From contig NZ_VKNW01000007.1 of assembly GCF_007474535.1 (NCBI RefSeq), forward strand, positions 1 to 64,000: DNA of 64,000 nucleotides. The letters are read 5' to 3'. The position numbers and the translations under genes were made by a program. Shown here one piece after another: positions 1 to 8,740 of the stretch; position 1 is the stretch's first letter; each line of letters begins with the position of its first letter. Under the pieces are notes generated by a model. It had not been told where the DNA came from, searched no databases, and worked only from the letters and a program-made list of their open reading frames with translations. This DNA comes from Chryseobacterium echinoideorum. GTDB lineage: Bacteria > Bacteroidota > Bacteroidia > Flavobacteriales > Weeksellaceae.

Positions 1-358
1 AATGCAGAATATCTTCTCTCTCATCGGTTTTACTTATCGCAGGAATGGTGTAATACGTTGCATTCTCTGCAGTAATTTTTTGGATGTCATCGGTGTTGAA
101 ATAGTAATTATTGTCTTCGGTATTTTTTTCGGTATTTTTGTTTTCTGACCTTTTTTCCCACGTGAAAGTACTGAGGTCATGGGTAATTTCTTTGTCGTAT
201 TTGGAAGTTTTGGATAGAACTTCTTCAAGGTTTACTTTAAGAATAGCATTTGTATGTTCCTGAATTGAAGGATCTTCCTGATTGAAAGATTCTGTTCTAC
301 AGTTGAGAACTAAAAATAATAATGCAAAAAGCATCAGGAAACTGATTTTTTTCATCAT
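1..358 (-). CDS. Putative lipoprotein, 3' end outside window
   Basis: I do not recognise this gene. It reads leftward from ATG at 358-356 (a second in-frame ATG follows at once) and is still open at base 1, so only the first 119 residues are visible. The N-terminus is a lysine start, a hydrophobic stretch (LFALLFLVLN) and a cysteine near residue 20, a relaxed Bacteroidota lipobox, so export and lipidation are likely. The following residues are polar and acidic, with an Asn/Glu/Thr-rich stretch and no known domain. It is divergent from the XRE gene at 470, and the 111-bp gap must hold both promoters. Coding is supported by the uninterrupted frame and signal peptide only. Confidence 0.7.
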   Translation of the reverse strand, partial: MMKKISFLMLFALLFLVLNCRTESFNQEDPSIQEHTNAILKVNLEEVLSKTSKYDKEITHDLSTFTWEKRSENKNTEKNTEDNNYYFNTDDIQKITAENATYYTIPAISKTDEREDILH

Positions 359-437
359 GGTTTTATTTATTTAATGTTAGAGATACAATATTAATACATT
401 TTTCAAAACCTTTATATAACTTTTTCAGAAAAAATAT

Positions 438-445
438 TACTTTTG
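438..445 (+). promoter_or_regulatory. Candidate -7 box for the XRE gene
   Basis: TACTTTTG matches the Bacteroidota -7 consensus TAnnTTTG and lies 24 bases before the ATG at 470. No good TTTG -33 element is seen at the usual spacing. Confidence 0.45.
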
Positions 446-469
446 TGATTAAAATTATAAGATATAGTA

Positions 470-862
470 ATGGAAACTATGGAAGTCATTATTGAAAGAA
501 TAAAAGAATACCGCAAGAAGAAAGGCTTTTCGCACGAAAATATGGCAGAGGAGCTTCACATCAGCCAGGCAGCCTACAGCAAAATAGAGAAAAACGAAAC
601 CAAGCTTACGGTAGACAGATTGTATCAGATTGCCGAAATACTGGAAACACCTGTTTACGAACTGCTTGATGCAAACCCAAACAATATCTACAATCAGCAG
701 AATTTTTATGATGCTTCGGTAGGACATCAGGAAATTCAAAACCTGTATCAGGAAAATAAAGACAAAACAGATAAGATAGAATCTCTGTACGAAGAACGGC
801 TGAAAGACAAAGATAAAATGATAGAGCAGCTTCAGGATGTCATCAATATTTTAAAAAAATAA
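470..862 (+). CDS. XRE-family helix-turn-helix regulator
   Basis: A 130-residue DNA-binding protein. Residues about 7-62 form a Cro/C1-type HTH (IKEYRKKKGFSHENMAEEL, then SQAAYSKIEKNE as the recognition helix region, and LYQIAEILETPVYELL). The second half, about 85-130, is very rich in Lys, Glu and Asp and looks like a coiled coil, probably for dimerisation (inference). Flavobacterial genomes carry many such small stand-alone regulators; the target cannot be read from the sequence. It is divergent from the truncated lipoprotein gene and convergent with the S9 peptidase gene, with a shared hairpin right after its stop. A second in-frame ATG four codons in (MEVII) could also be the start. Confidence 0.85.
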   Translation: METMEVIIERIKEYRKKKGFSHENMAEELHISQAAYSKIEKNETKLTVDRLYQIAEILETPVYELLDANPNNIYNQQNFYDASVGHQEIQNLYQENKDKTDKIESLYEERLKDKDKMIEQLQDVINILKK

Positions 863-863
863 A

Positions 864-895
864 AAATCCCCCGTTTATTTTGAAGCGGGGGATTT
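864..895 (-). terminator. Rho-independent terminator, mainly for the S9 peptidase gene
   Basis: Perfect 10-bp stem (arms 864-873 and 886-895, aaatcccccg against cgggggattt) with a 12-base loop. Read on the minus strand it ends in a T-rich tract, so it terminates the S9 peptidase gene; it may also stop the XRE transcript from the other side. Confidence 0.85.
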
Positions 896-899
896 ACAA

Positions 900-3302
900 T
901 TATTTTTTCAGACATTTTTCCAGAAACTGATCCTGTTCCCAGAGAAGGTGCAGAATGTTTTCTTTGGCGGCATATCCGTGAGATTCTTTGGGTAGAAGCA
1001 CCATTTTTACCGGAGCTCCAAGGTTTTTCAGCGCCTGAAAATATCTTTCGGTCTGCAGGGTAAATGTTCCCGGATTATTGTCTGCATCACCGTGTACCAA
1101 AAGCAATGGAGTTTTCATCTTATTGGCATTCATGAACGGGGACATCGTATTATAAATTTCCGGAACGTCCCAATAATTTCTTTGTTCGCTCTGAAATCCG
1201 AAAGGCGTTAAAGTTCTGTTGTAGGCTCCGCTTCTTGCAATTCCGCACGCATAATCCTTAGAGTGGGTCAAAAGATTGGCGGTCATAAATGCTCCGTAAG
1301 AATGTCCTCCTACTGCCACTTTCTTTCTGTCGATGTAACCTAACTGATCCACTGCATCAATGGCTGCTTTTCCGTTGGCAACCAGTTGCGGGATAAAAGT
1401 ATCGTTCGGTTCTGTTTTTCCTTCTCCGATAATCGGGAACGCAGCATCGTCCAGAACCGCGTAACCTTTTGCCGTCCAATAGACAAAAGAACCATAATAC
1501 GGGAAGGTAAAATCATTTGGGTTCTGTGTGCTTTGTCCTGCGGTATTTTTATCCTTGTATTCTGTAGGATAAGCCCAAATCAATAAAGGAAGTTTTTCTT
1601 TTTTAGCCTTTCTATCATAGTTCGCAGGCAAATAAAGCGTTCCGGTCAAAGTAACCCCATCGTTTCTTTTATACGTAATCACTTCTTTATACACATCTTT
1701 GATGCTTTCAAAAGGATTCGCAAACTGGGTCACCGGTTCATACTTATTCGATTTGATATTTTTCTTAAAATAATTCGGATATTGACTTGCCGACTGCTGA
1801 ATCGTTAAAACTTCCCCTTTAGAAGGATTAATGATATCAATGATTTCTTCTTTTGCATTTTTTAAATTAGAGGTGTATAACCTTTTCTTTTTTAAAGATT
1901 TTACGTCCATTTCATCAATAAAAGGATGCTGTCCTTCTTTGGTAAAACCATCTCCGATCAGATACGCTTTGCCTCCTTTCATATCCACTACATATCTCCC
2001 GAACTGGTTTTTTGTGGTATTAAAATTTCCGGGATCGCTATAAACATCCTGATAATTTCTGTCATCAATGATTTTAGATGCACCATTATTCAGATCTACC
2101 AGATAAGATTTGGTGTTTCTGGTATCATACCAACTTTCATAAACAATAGCATAGTGATTATTAGTCCAGCTTGTGCCTTCATATCTTTGTTTAGTTTTGA
2201 AAAATGATTTTGGCTGTGTAGTAAACGGTGCTTCCCAGATAAAAATTTCGTCTCTGAAATCTGCTGGTTTAGACTGATCTCCACCATCCAGAGCTTCGGC
2301 AAAAACCAGCGTTGCAGGCTGATCTGATCTCCAGCTCATATCTCTTTTTCCGGTTCGTACAGATGAAAATCCTTTCGGCATAATTTCGTTCAGCAGAACT
2401 TCGTTTACAACTTTTACAAGATTACCTTTCGCATCATATACAGAAGATGTCATGGGAAATCTGTTCAACGGAACGATGTAGGAAAATGGCTTTTTTATTG
2501 TTGTTACCATCAGATAATTTCCATCCGGTGAATAACTTAATCCGGCATAGATATCCTTATCCTTAAATTTTTTAAGATTTCCGCTCAGATCCACGTGGTA
2601 CAAATCAGAATGGGTAAGCATTTCAAAATTCTTTTCATCCTGAGGATTTTTAAGAAGATCCTGATACGTTCTGTTTTGCGAAACTTTTCCGTTGGAAGTA
2701 GAAACGATTGGTCCTGTCGGAAGATCTTTAGAAGAATCTATGAGTTTAGGTCTGTTTTCAGGAAGTACCTTAACAAGGAAACTCTGCGAATCTTTTATCC
2801 AGCTGTAAGGATTTCCTAAATTCGCATTAAGATTGTCTTTGGTTATTTTCTTTGCTAATGCCGTTTCCAGATCGATCACCCAAAGCTCTACACCATTCTG
2901 AGTGGTATTGGTAAAAGCCAACTTTTTTTCATCCGGTGAAAAAGAAGTATTGGTAATTTTCGGATTTTCTGGCAAACCTTTAATCTGAACTTCAGTTTTA
3001 TCGTTCATCTTACGAACTTTCAGATTATTGGAATAGGTTATGGTACTGGAAATATTGGTTATTGGATTAATCCTCAATCCACCCAGTTTCATTTCCTGTT
3101 GGTTGAGATCATCCAAAGTTTTATAAGTTGGTCTGTAAACAAAAACAACCCAATCTTTTTTAGAGTTCATTAAAATGCTTGGTGGTCTGTCATAATCTGC
3201 GAGTTTCAGAATTTCGGCAGAAGGTTTCTGGTAAGAAATGTTTTCCTGGGCTTCATAAAAGTTGAGAAAAGCCAGCAGACAGATGGTGAGTTTGATTTTC
3301 AT
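900..3302 (-). CDS. S9 family serine peptidase, glutamyl-endopeptidase-like (S9D)
   Basis: An exported serine peptidase of 800 residues. A signal peptide (MKIKLTICLLAFLNFYEAQ) is followed by a beta-propeller-type N-terminal domain and a C-terminal alpha/beta-hydrolase domain. The triad is visible: Ser668 in GGHSYGAFM, Asp741 in HGDADNNPG, and His775 in ESHGY. The stretch around the nucleophile (GGHSYGAFMTANLL, ARSGAYNRTLTPFGFQ) closely resembles what I remember of the plant plastid glutamyl endopeptidase group, which points to cleavage after Glu rather than Pro; that specificity is family-based inference. Length fits the family. It stands alone, convergent with the XRE gene. A TAnnTTCG box at 3322-3329 (minus strand) is the best promoter candidate. 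Likely role: periplasmic or extracellular peptide breakdown. Confidence 0.93.
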   Translation of the reverse strand: MKIKLTICLLAFLNFYEAQENISYQKPSAEILKLADYDRPPSILMNSKKDWVVFVYRPTYKTLDDLNQQEMKLGGLRINPITNISSTITYSNNLKVRKMNDKTEVQIKGLPENPKITNTSFSPDEKKLAFTNTTQNGVELWVIDLETALAKKITKDNLNANLGNPYSWIKDSQSFLVKVLPENRPKLIDSSKDLPTGPIVSTSNGKVSQNRTYQDLLKNPQDEKNFEMLTHSDLYHVDLSGNLKKFKDKDIYAGLSYSPDGNYLMVTTIKKPFSYIVPLNRFPMTSSVYDAKGNLVKVVNEVLLNEIMPKGFSSVRTGKRDMSWRSDQPATLVFAEALDGGDQSKPADFRDEIFIWEAPFTTQPKSFFKTKQRYEGTSWTNNHYAIVYESWYDTRNTKSYLVDLNNGASKIIDDRNYQDVYSDPGNFNTTKNQFGRYVVDMKGGKAYLIGDGFTKEGQHPFIDEMDVKSLKKKRLYTSNLKNAKEEIIDIINPSKGEVLTIQQSASQYPNYFKKNIKSNKYEPVTQFANPFESIKDVYKEVITYKRNDGVTLTGTLYLPANYDRKAKKEKLPLLIWAYPTEYKDKNTAGQSTQNPNDFTFPYYGSFVYWTAKGYAVLDDAAFPIIGEGKTEPNDTFIPQLVANGKAAIDAVDQLGYIDRKKVAVGGHSYGAFMTANLLTHSKDYACGIARSGAYNRTLTPFGFQSEQRNYWDVPEIYNTMSPFMNANKMKTPLLLVHGDADNNPGTFTLQTERYFQALKNLGAPVKMVLLPKESHGYAAKENILHLLWEQDQFLEKCLKK

Positions 3303-3448
3303 TTTTAGATTTTGATTTGTACGAATTTAATGAAAAGTTTTAATAAAATTCGGGATAAAAAATACCTGAGAATAGTGGTATTAAAATAATTTAATACAGA
3401 TGATTTGAATTAAGAATATTCTGATGACAGAAATACACCGCTGTGAAC

Positions 3449-3456
3449 TATCTTTG
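3449..3456 (+). promoter_or_regulatory. -7 promoter box for the S1/P1 nuclease gene
   Basis: TATCTTTG, an exact match to TAnnTTTG, 22 bases before the ATG at 3479. It lies downstream of an in-frame GTG at 3443, which argues that the longer reading from that GTG is not translated. Confidence 0.6.
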
Positions 3457-3478
3457 CAGCTTCAAAATTGATATAACA

Positions 3479-4270
3479 ATGAAACGTATTTATTCGAAAT
3501 TTCTGCTTTTGGCATCTATTGCCTTTTCTGTCTACTCTTATGCATGGGGATTAACAGGTCATAGAGTGATTGCAGAGATTGCAGAAAATCATCTTTCCGG
3601 AAAAGCAAAAAAAGAAATCAGGAAAATGTTGGGACAGGAAAGAATGGCCTATTGGGCAAACTGGCCGGATTTCATCAAGTCTGATACTACCGGAGTCTGG
3701 AAGCAGGCTTCGGCATGGCATTATGTAAATATTGATCCCAAAACAGATTTTACAGCTTTCGAAAAAGATCTGAAAGCTCAGGCAGGAGCTAATCTTTATT
3801 CCCAGATTAAAGTATTATCCAGCCAGATTAAAGATGAAAAAACATCTGAAAAAGACAGAAAAATCGCTTTGATTTTTCTCATTCATATGATGGGAGACCT
3901 GGCGCAACCAATGCACACAGGAAGAGCTGAAGATTTGGGAGGAAACAAAATCAACGTAACCTATTTTGGTGATAAAACCAATCTGCATTCCGTTTGGGAC
4001 GGAAAATTAGTCGATTCACAGAAGTACAGCTATACAGAATATGCAAAACTTCTAGACATTAGATCTAAAGATGAAGTCAAAAAGATTCAGTCTGGAACTT
4101 TGGAAAACTGGCTGTATGATTCTCATCAGATTGCCAATAAAATCTATGCACAGACTCCGGATGGCTCAAAATTATCTTACGATTATCAGTATAAATTTAA
4201 TGACGTAATGGAGAGACAGCTTTTGTACGGAGGTTTGAGATTAGCTAAATTATTGAATGATTTGTTTTAA
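3479..4270 (+). CDS. Secreted S1/P1-type zinc nuclease
   Basis: A 263-residue exported nuclease acting on single-stranded nucleic acids and 3'-nucleotides through a three-zinc site. Signal peptide is residues 1-22, ending in SYA, and the mature protein would start at Trp23 (WGLTGHRVIAEIAE). In this family the N-terminal Trp is itself a zinc ligand. Other expected ligand motifs are visible in order: WPDF, SAWHYVNID, HMMGDLAQPMHTG (HxxxDxxxxxH) and LHSVWDGKLV (HxxWD). The start was set at ATG 3479 because it gives a clean signal peptide and lies after the promoter box. Flavobacteria use such enzymes for phosphate and nucleoside scavenging (inference). Confidence 0.93.
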   Translation: MKRIYSKFLLLASIAFSVYSYAWGLTGHRVIAEIAENHLSGKAKKEIRKMLGQERMAYWANWPDFIKSDTTGVWKQASAWHYVNIDPKTDFTAFEKDLKAQAGANLYSQIKVLSSQIKDEKTSEKDRKIALIFLIHMMGDLAQPMHTGRAEDLGGNKINVTYFGDKTNLHSVWDGKLVDSQKYSYTEYAKLLDIRSKDEVKKIQSGTLENWLYDSHQIANKIYAQTPDGSKLSYDYQYKFNDVMERQLLYGGLRLAKLLNDLF

Positions 4271-4323
4271 AAGTGAATTCTCAATCGTGAATTTAGCCAT
4301 CAATTTTATTTTTATTAAAATTC

Positions 4324-4436
4324 CTTATTGATCATACTACGGATTTAAACACGAAGCACACTAAAGATTTCACCAAGTACAAAATACTTTTGAGCTTTGT
4401 GATAATCTTGGTGGTCGTTGTGGTAAAATAGTCATT
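4324..4436 (+). repeat. Dispersed intergenic repeat, copy A (partner at 61739-61848)
   Basis: On the plus strand this reads almost the same as the reverse complement of 61739-61848. Shared blocks in the same order include ttattgatcatacta, atttcaccaag and tgagctttgtga, with diverged spacers between. About 110 bases, no coding potential, no flanking transposase. It looks like a degenerate non-autonomous repeat family. Confidence 0.75.
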
Positions 4437-4583
4437 GTTACAACAAATAGCTTTTAATTATGGCATATTGCGAACAATCAGATTATTTTAATCTTTGAAT
4501 TATAGAGCGGAACTTCGGTTTCGCTTTTTTGTGAAAACCATTCTGGTAAACTTCTCAGTTTTACATTGATTTTACATTGAATT

Positions 4584-4665
4584 ACTAGCCCCGATGGAAA
4601 CGGCATCCTTTTGTGATGAGAAACGAAGAGCAAAAGATATAGTGGACAGCGGGAAATAGCTCCTG
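4584..4665 (+). repeat. Structured intergenic repeat, copy 1 (partner at 35729-35822)
   Basis: The copy begins with actagccccgat, continues with aacggcatcctttt and aaagatatagtgga, and ends with agcggga and agctcct. The same blocks recur in the same orientation at 35729-35822, while the middle (between cctttt and aaagata) differs in length. The flanking blocks can pair (cccg with cggg, atcctttt with aaaagata), so it can fold into a long hairpin with a variable tip. I recall this element as frequent between flavobacterial genes. Confidence 0.75.
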
Positions 4666-4808
4666 AAAAATATAAACCTAAATTATCTGACAATTGACGA
4701 AGCGGAATAATTTACAACTAATTTCCGAACTTTATTTTAATTTAATAAAAAAATATTGTAACATGTGTAACCTTTTTATTATTCCGAACGTATAATATAA
4801 TGTAACTC

Positions 4809-4816
4809 TATTTTTG
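4809..4816 (+). promoter_or_regulatory. Candidate -7 box for rpoD
   Basis: TATTTTTG matches TAnnTTTG and lies 11 bases before the rpoD ATG, giving a very short leader. Confidence 0.45.
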
Positions 4817-4827
4817 AGGAAAATTAA

Positions 4828-5694
4828 ATGAGACAATTAAAAATAACCAAGCAGGTTACCAATAGGGAAACCGCTTCATTAGACAAGTACTTGCAGGAAA
4901 TTGGTAAAGTGGAACTGATAACTGCAGACGAAGAAGTAGATTTGGCACAGAGAATCCGTGCAGGCGACAGAGCCGCTTTGGAAAAATTAATTAAAGCCAA
5001 TCTCCGTTTCGTAGTTTCTGTATCAAAACAGTACCAAAATCAGGGACTTTCTTTGCCCGATCTGATCAACGAAGGAAATTTGGGATTAATGAAAGCTGCC
5101 AAAAGATATGATGAAACCAGAGGTTTCAAATTTATTTCTTATGCAGTTTGGTGGATTCGCCAGTCGATTTTACAGGCATTGGCAGAACAATCAAGAATTG
5201 TAAGGTTGCCTTTAAACAAAATTGGTTCTATCAACAAAATCAATAAAGCTTACGCTCACCTTGAGCAGGAAAACGAAAGACCTCCTTCTCCGGAAGAATT
5301 GGCGGAAGTTTTGGATATGAGCGAAGAAGATATCAAAGAATCAATGAAAAACAGTGGTCGTCACCTTTCGATGGATGCACCGCTTGTTGAAGGTGAAGAT
5401 TCTAATTTGTATGATGTACTTCGTTCCGGAGAATCTCCAAGTCCGGATAAAGATCTGATGCTTGAATCTCTTCAAATCGAAATTGAAAGAGCATTGAATA
5501 CTTTAACGCCGAGAGAAGCAGATTTGGTAAGATTGTATTTCGGACTGAATGGAAAACATCCGATGACTTTGGAAGAAATCGGTGAAACTTTTGACCTTAC
5601 AAGAGAAAGAGTTCGTCAGATTAAAGAAAAGGCAATCAAAAGACTAAAACACAATACCAGAAGTAAGATTTTGAAATCGTATTTAGGTAAATAA
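4828..5694 (+). CDS. rpoD: RNA polymerase primary sigma factor (RpoD/SigA)
   Basis: The housekeeping sigma factor, 288 residues, which directs core RNA polymerase to the TTTG/TAnnTTTG promoters typical of this phylum. Region 1.2 is at about 15-45 ([18 protein letters not shown]). Region 2 is at about 50-120, with the conserved [34 protein letters not shown] and [14 protein letters not shown]. Region 3 covers about 130-205 and region 4 about 215-275, with a C-terminal HTH ([20 protein letters not shown]). The protein lacks the long region 1.1 of proteobacterial sigma-70, which is normal for Bacteroidota. It is monocistronic, with its own box and a strong terminator. Confidence 0.97.
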   Translation: MRQLKITKQVTNRETASLDKYLQEIGKVELITADEEVDLAQRIRAGDRAALEKLIKANLRFVVSVSKQYQNQGLSLPDLINEGNLGLMKAAKRYDETRGFKFISYAVWWIRQSILQALAEQSRIVRLPLNKIGSINKINKAYAHLEQENERPPSPEELAEVLDMSEEDIKESMKNSGRHLSMDAPLVEGEDSNLYDVLRSGESPSPDKDLMLESLQIEIERALNTLTPREADLVRLYFGLNGKHPMTLEEIGETFDLTRERVRQIKEKAIKRLKHNTRSKILKSYLGK

Positions 5695-5714
5695 TTTTAG
5701 TTTTAAATATTATT

Positions 5715-5743
5715 AACGGAACTTGATTTTTTCAGGTTCCGTT
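5715..5743 (+). terminator. Terminator of rpoD
   Basis: A 12-bp stem (5715-5726 with 5732-5743, aacggaacttga against tcaggttccgtt, one mismatch), a 5-base T loop, and a following run of seven T. Confidence 0.9.
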
Positions 5744-5809
5744 TTTTTATTGTTAGGATTGTTTAATTATATTTATAAAAATAAATTAAAATAATCTAAA
5801 AAAACAACC

Positions 5810-6382
5810 ATGAACAAACTCAGTATTATTTCATTAGTTATATTTCTACTGTTTTCATGTAAAGAAAATGAAGCAGATAACGCTGTAGAAAATGCACAAT
5901 CAAAAGTATCTTATACAAGATATAGTAAAGGTAAAACTATGCTTGATGCAATATATTTGGAACAAATTAAAAATGACGAAAATCTTAAAGCAATTGATAA
6001 TAGAATAAATATGTTATATGAAGATAGTCAGAAAATAAAAAATATTAATCAGGAAATAACAGATAAATCAACCGAGTATTATCTTGATGCTACATCTGCT
6101 GCTAAACGTATTATTGATTCTAGTTTGAGAAAACAGACAATAGAAATGGTGAATGAAAGTATTGCAAGATATCACTTAAAACAGAAAAAGCTGAATGATT
6201 TACAAGTTAAAATGAACTATAATAATCAATTGGTTTATAGTGAATATAATTCTTTTAAAATAAGAAAAACACTTCCCGAAATCGAAAAGTATCAAAATGC
6301 TCATCCATTGAAAACAGATAGTCTGGAAAAATTTATTGAAAAACAAAAGCAACTTCTTCGCAAATTGAAAAGTTTAAAATAA
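5810..6382 (+). CDS. Hypothetical coiled-coil lipoprotein
   Basis: Not recognised. The product has 190 residues, with a lipoprotein signal peptide (MNKLSIISLVIFLLFSC; lipidated Cys17). The rest is strongly helical and charged, with repeated Lys/Glu/Asn/Gln-rich heptad-like stretches at about 60-190, so it is probably a long helical hairpin or coiled coil on the periplasmic side of a membrane. The ATG at 5810 follows an A-rich leader typical of flavobacterial starts. It sits between rpoD and a convergent TonB-dependent receptor gene, and the hairpin at 6426-6455 serves both. A and AT-rich codons are somewhat more frequent than in the neighbours. No function is proposed. Confidence 0.8.
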   Translation: MNKLSIISLVIFLLFSCKENEADNAVENAQSKVSYTRYSKGKTMLDAIYLEQIKNDENLKAIDNRINMLYEDSQKIKNINQEITDKSTEYYLDATSAAKRIIDSSLRKQTIEMVNESIARYHLKQKKLNDLQVKMNYNNQLVYSEYNSFKIRKTLPEIEKYQNAHPLKTDSLEKFIEKQKQLLRKLKSLK

Positions 6383-6425
6383 TTGACTGCTACCCCAATA
6401 TTTTACGTTTTCACAAAACTGCATA

Positions 6426-6455
6426 AAAACCGGAAGAATATAATCTACCGGTTTT
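6426..6455. terminator. Bidirectional terminator
   Basis: Arms aaaaccgg (6426-6433) and ccggtttt (6448-6455) with a 14-base loop, between convergent genes; T/A tracts on both sides let it work in both directions. Confidence 0.75.
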
Positions 6456-6471
6456 ATTCTGTAAATCTATC

Positions 6472-8697
6472 CTATTTCAGCTTAAAATTAAGAGTCACAT
6501 TAAAAAATCTACCCGTCAAACGAACCGGAACCGGATACATCATACTTGTATTGGCATCGGTGATCCATTGATTGGCAATTGTGTTGTTGATGTTGAAAGC
6601 ATTAAAAACCTGAACCCCTAAACTAAGATCCTCAAACTTGCTTAAGAAACCATACGACTGCTTTTTTTCTTTAGAATCTACAAAAACATACGAAAGTCCT
6701 AAATCGACTCTTTTATAAGAAGGCAATGTTTTCTGATATTGATATGGATCTGTAAAAACAGGAGCTCCGTTGGGTAATCCCATAGCATAGGTCAAAGTAA
6801 GATTGACACGCATTTGTGGGAATTTAGGCATATAATCCTGATAAAACATTGCAAATCTGAATCTCTGGTCAGTTGGTCTAGGAATATCTCCTCTTCCGTC
6901 GATATTCTCAAAAACTCTTGCATAACTTGCCGAAAGCCATGAATCTACCCCCGGAACAAATTCTCCGAATAATCTTGTATCTATTCCGTAAGCATGACCT
7001 GAAGCATTATTTTCTCCAGAATAACGAATTCTTACATTATCCATAAAATAAGGAATCAGATTGTCCATTTTTTTGTAATACAACTCCGTAGTAAGTTTGA
7101 ATGGTCTGTCTTCAAACTCAAATTCAACTTCATTGGCCAGAATTGCCTGAATGGAACGCTGAGATTTTATATTGGGATTAAAACCGCCATTCAAATCTTT
7201 AATTTCGCGATAAAAAGGAGCCTGATAATAAACTCCCCCCGAAAGTCTGAACCATGTTTCAGTATCCCAGTCCGGTTTGATGGCAAACTGTGCTCTTGGT
7301 GAAAAAATAGTTTCATTATTAAAACTCCAGTGTGCAACTCTTGCTCCGGCATTGATAAGAACACGATTGGATCCCCAGAAAAACTTCTGAGAGTACTGTC
7401 CGTAAGCTGATAATCTTGTAGGCTGGATATGATTACTTCCTGCAATGCTGTAAAACAGATCCAGATCTGAAGCATCCGGAAATCGGGGATCATCAAGCGG
7501 TCTGGGAATGCTGTATCCTGATGAATCTACTAATTTGTATTCGTTGGTAAGATCACGAAGGTTTTCTTTTTCATATTTAAAACCTAATTCTATATCTGTA
7601 TTTACATTCGGAGAAAAGCGTGTTCTGAACTGCGTTCCGTATGTTCGGACAAACAGATCATTTCTTGCATGCTCAATTTGTCCGCCCACATCATAAGAAG
7701 TAATCGGATTTCCTGTCACCGGATCATAGGTCTGTAAAACATAGCTGGACGCAATTGTATAATATTCTCTTTCGCGATTCTGATACGCAAAATTATCAAG
7801 AGTAAATCTCCATTTATCTGATGCTTTGAAATTGGCAGAAAAAGTTCCCATCATATTTTTGTACTGGTCATTTTCTCTACCATTATAAAATACAGTAAGA
7901 TTGAGTGGTTGATTGATAGAACCAAAATCTACACTTCTCTGTTTGGGAATCATTTCATAATCATTCTTAGAATAATATCCTATGAAAGAGAAATTAAGCT
8001 TTTCGGTTGCATGAAAATTCAGATAAGACTGAAAGTCATAATAGGTGGGATTGAAATCTGTATCTTCATTTAACGTGTTTAAAACCAGATTGGTATTTCG
8101 GTATCTTCCCGAAAATAAAGCAGTAAATTTTTTATTGCCGCTTTCGTTTTCTTTTCCTGAAGCAAAACCCGTCGTCAATCTCCCTCCGATTAAACTTGCT
8201 TCTCCTCCAAGTTCAAATTTTTTCGGTTCACGATAATAAACATTTAAAGCAGATGACATTTTATCACCATATCTCGGTTCAAAACCTCCAGCCGAAAAGT
8301 TAACAGCGGAAACCATATCGGGATTAATGATACTTAAACCTTCCTGCTGTGAATTTCTGATCAGAAACGGTCTGTAAATTTCAATATCATTAATATAAAT
8401 TAAGTTTTCATCATAATTTCCTCCACGTACCATATATTGTGAGGAAAGCTCTGTGTTGGAGTTTACCGAAGGAAGTGTTTTGAGCAAACTTTCTACTCCG
8501 CCCGAAATACTGGAAACATTTTTGGCATCTTTTCCCGAGATACTTACAGCAGTAATATCATTGGTGCGTCCTGTACCTCTTTTCTGGAAAATAACTTCCT
8601 CAATTTGCGTGGTTCTTGTTGTTGTATCTCTTTTTCTGTTTTGTGAGAAAAACAGCATCGGAACCATTAAGCTCAGTGGTAAAACTAGTTTTTTCAA
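6472..8697 (-). CDS. TonB-dependent outer-membrane receptor
   Basis: A 741-residue outer-membrane active transporter. The start is a TTG at 8697, which gives a proper signal peptide (MKKLVLPLSLMVPMLFFSQ); no suitable in-frame ATG is present. A plug domain follows at about 30-160, recognised by SGGVESLLKTLPSVNSN, YMVRGGNYDENLIYINDIE and SAGGFEPRYGDKMSSALNV. The remaining 550 or so residues are alternating aromatic strands of a 22-stranded barrel, ending in a typical FNVTLNFKLK. No carboxypeptidase-like N-terminal domain precedes the plug, unlike many Bacteroidota receptors. No SusD partner is adjacent, so the substrate (siderophore, cobalamin, peptide or other) cannot be told. The next gene downstream is convergent. 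Confidence 0.93.
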   Translation of the reverse strand: MKKLVLPLSLMVPMLFFSQNRKRDTTTRTTQIEEVIFQKRGTGRTNDITAVSISGKDAKNVSSISGGVESLLKTLPSVNSNTELSSQYMVRGGNYDENLIYINDIEIYRPFLIRNSQQEGLSIINPDMVSAVNFSAGGFEPRYGDKMSSALNVYYREPKKFELGGEASLIGGRLTTGFASGKENESGNKKFTALFSGRYRNTNLVLNTLNEDTDFNPTYYDFQSYLNFHATEKLNFSFIGYYSKNDYEMIPKQRSVDFGSINQPLNLTVFYNGRENDQYKNMMGTFSANFKASDKWRFTLDNFAYQNREREYYTIASSYVLQTYDPVTGNPITSYDVGGQIEHARNDLFVRTYGTQFRTRFSPNVNTDIELGFKYEKENLRDLTNEYKLVDSSGYSIPRPLDDPRFPDASDLDLFYSIAGSNHIQPTRLSAYGQYSQKFFWGSNRVLINAGARVAHWSFNNETIFSPRAQFAIKPDWDTETWFRLSGGVYYQAPFYREIKDLNGGFNPNIKSQRSIQAILANEVEFEFEDRPFKLTTELYYKKMDNLIPYFMDNVRIRYSGENNASGHAYGIDTRLFGEFVPGVDSWLSASYARVFENIDGRGDIPRPTDQRFRFAMFYQDYMPKFPQMRVNLTLTYAMGLPNGAPVFTDPYQYQKTLPSYKRVDLGLSYVFVDSKEKKQSYGFLSKFEDLSLGVQVFNAFNINNTIANQWITDANTSMMYPVPVRLTGRFFNVTLNFKLK

Positions 8698-8740
8698 GCG
8701 GAATTTTTTAGAATTTCTAAAATTAAGTATTTTTTAACAA

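Larger units (their letters stand above)
4271..4827. other. Intergenic region carrying two different dispersed repeats
   Basis: 557 bases without a convincing gene. It holds two repeat copies, 4324-4436 and 4584-4665, listed separately, and then the AT-rich rpoD promoter region. Short reading frames across it lack a start context and overlap the repeats. Confidence 0.7.

Noticed and set aside
3443-3478. Twelve-codon N-terminal extension of the S1/P1 nuclease from a GTG start
   Set aside because: A TATCTTTG promoter box lies within it, and the ATG at 3479 gives a normal signal peptide.
4478-4693. Reading frame of about 70 codons on the minus strand near rpoD
   Set aside because: It overlaps the structured dispersed repeat and has no family resemblance or start context.
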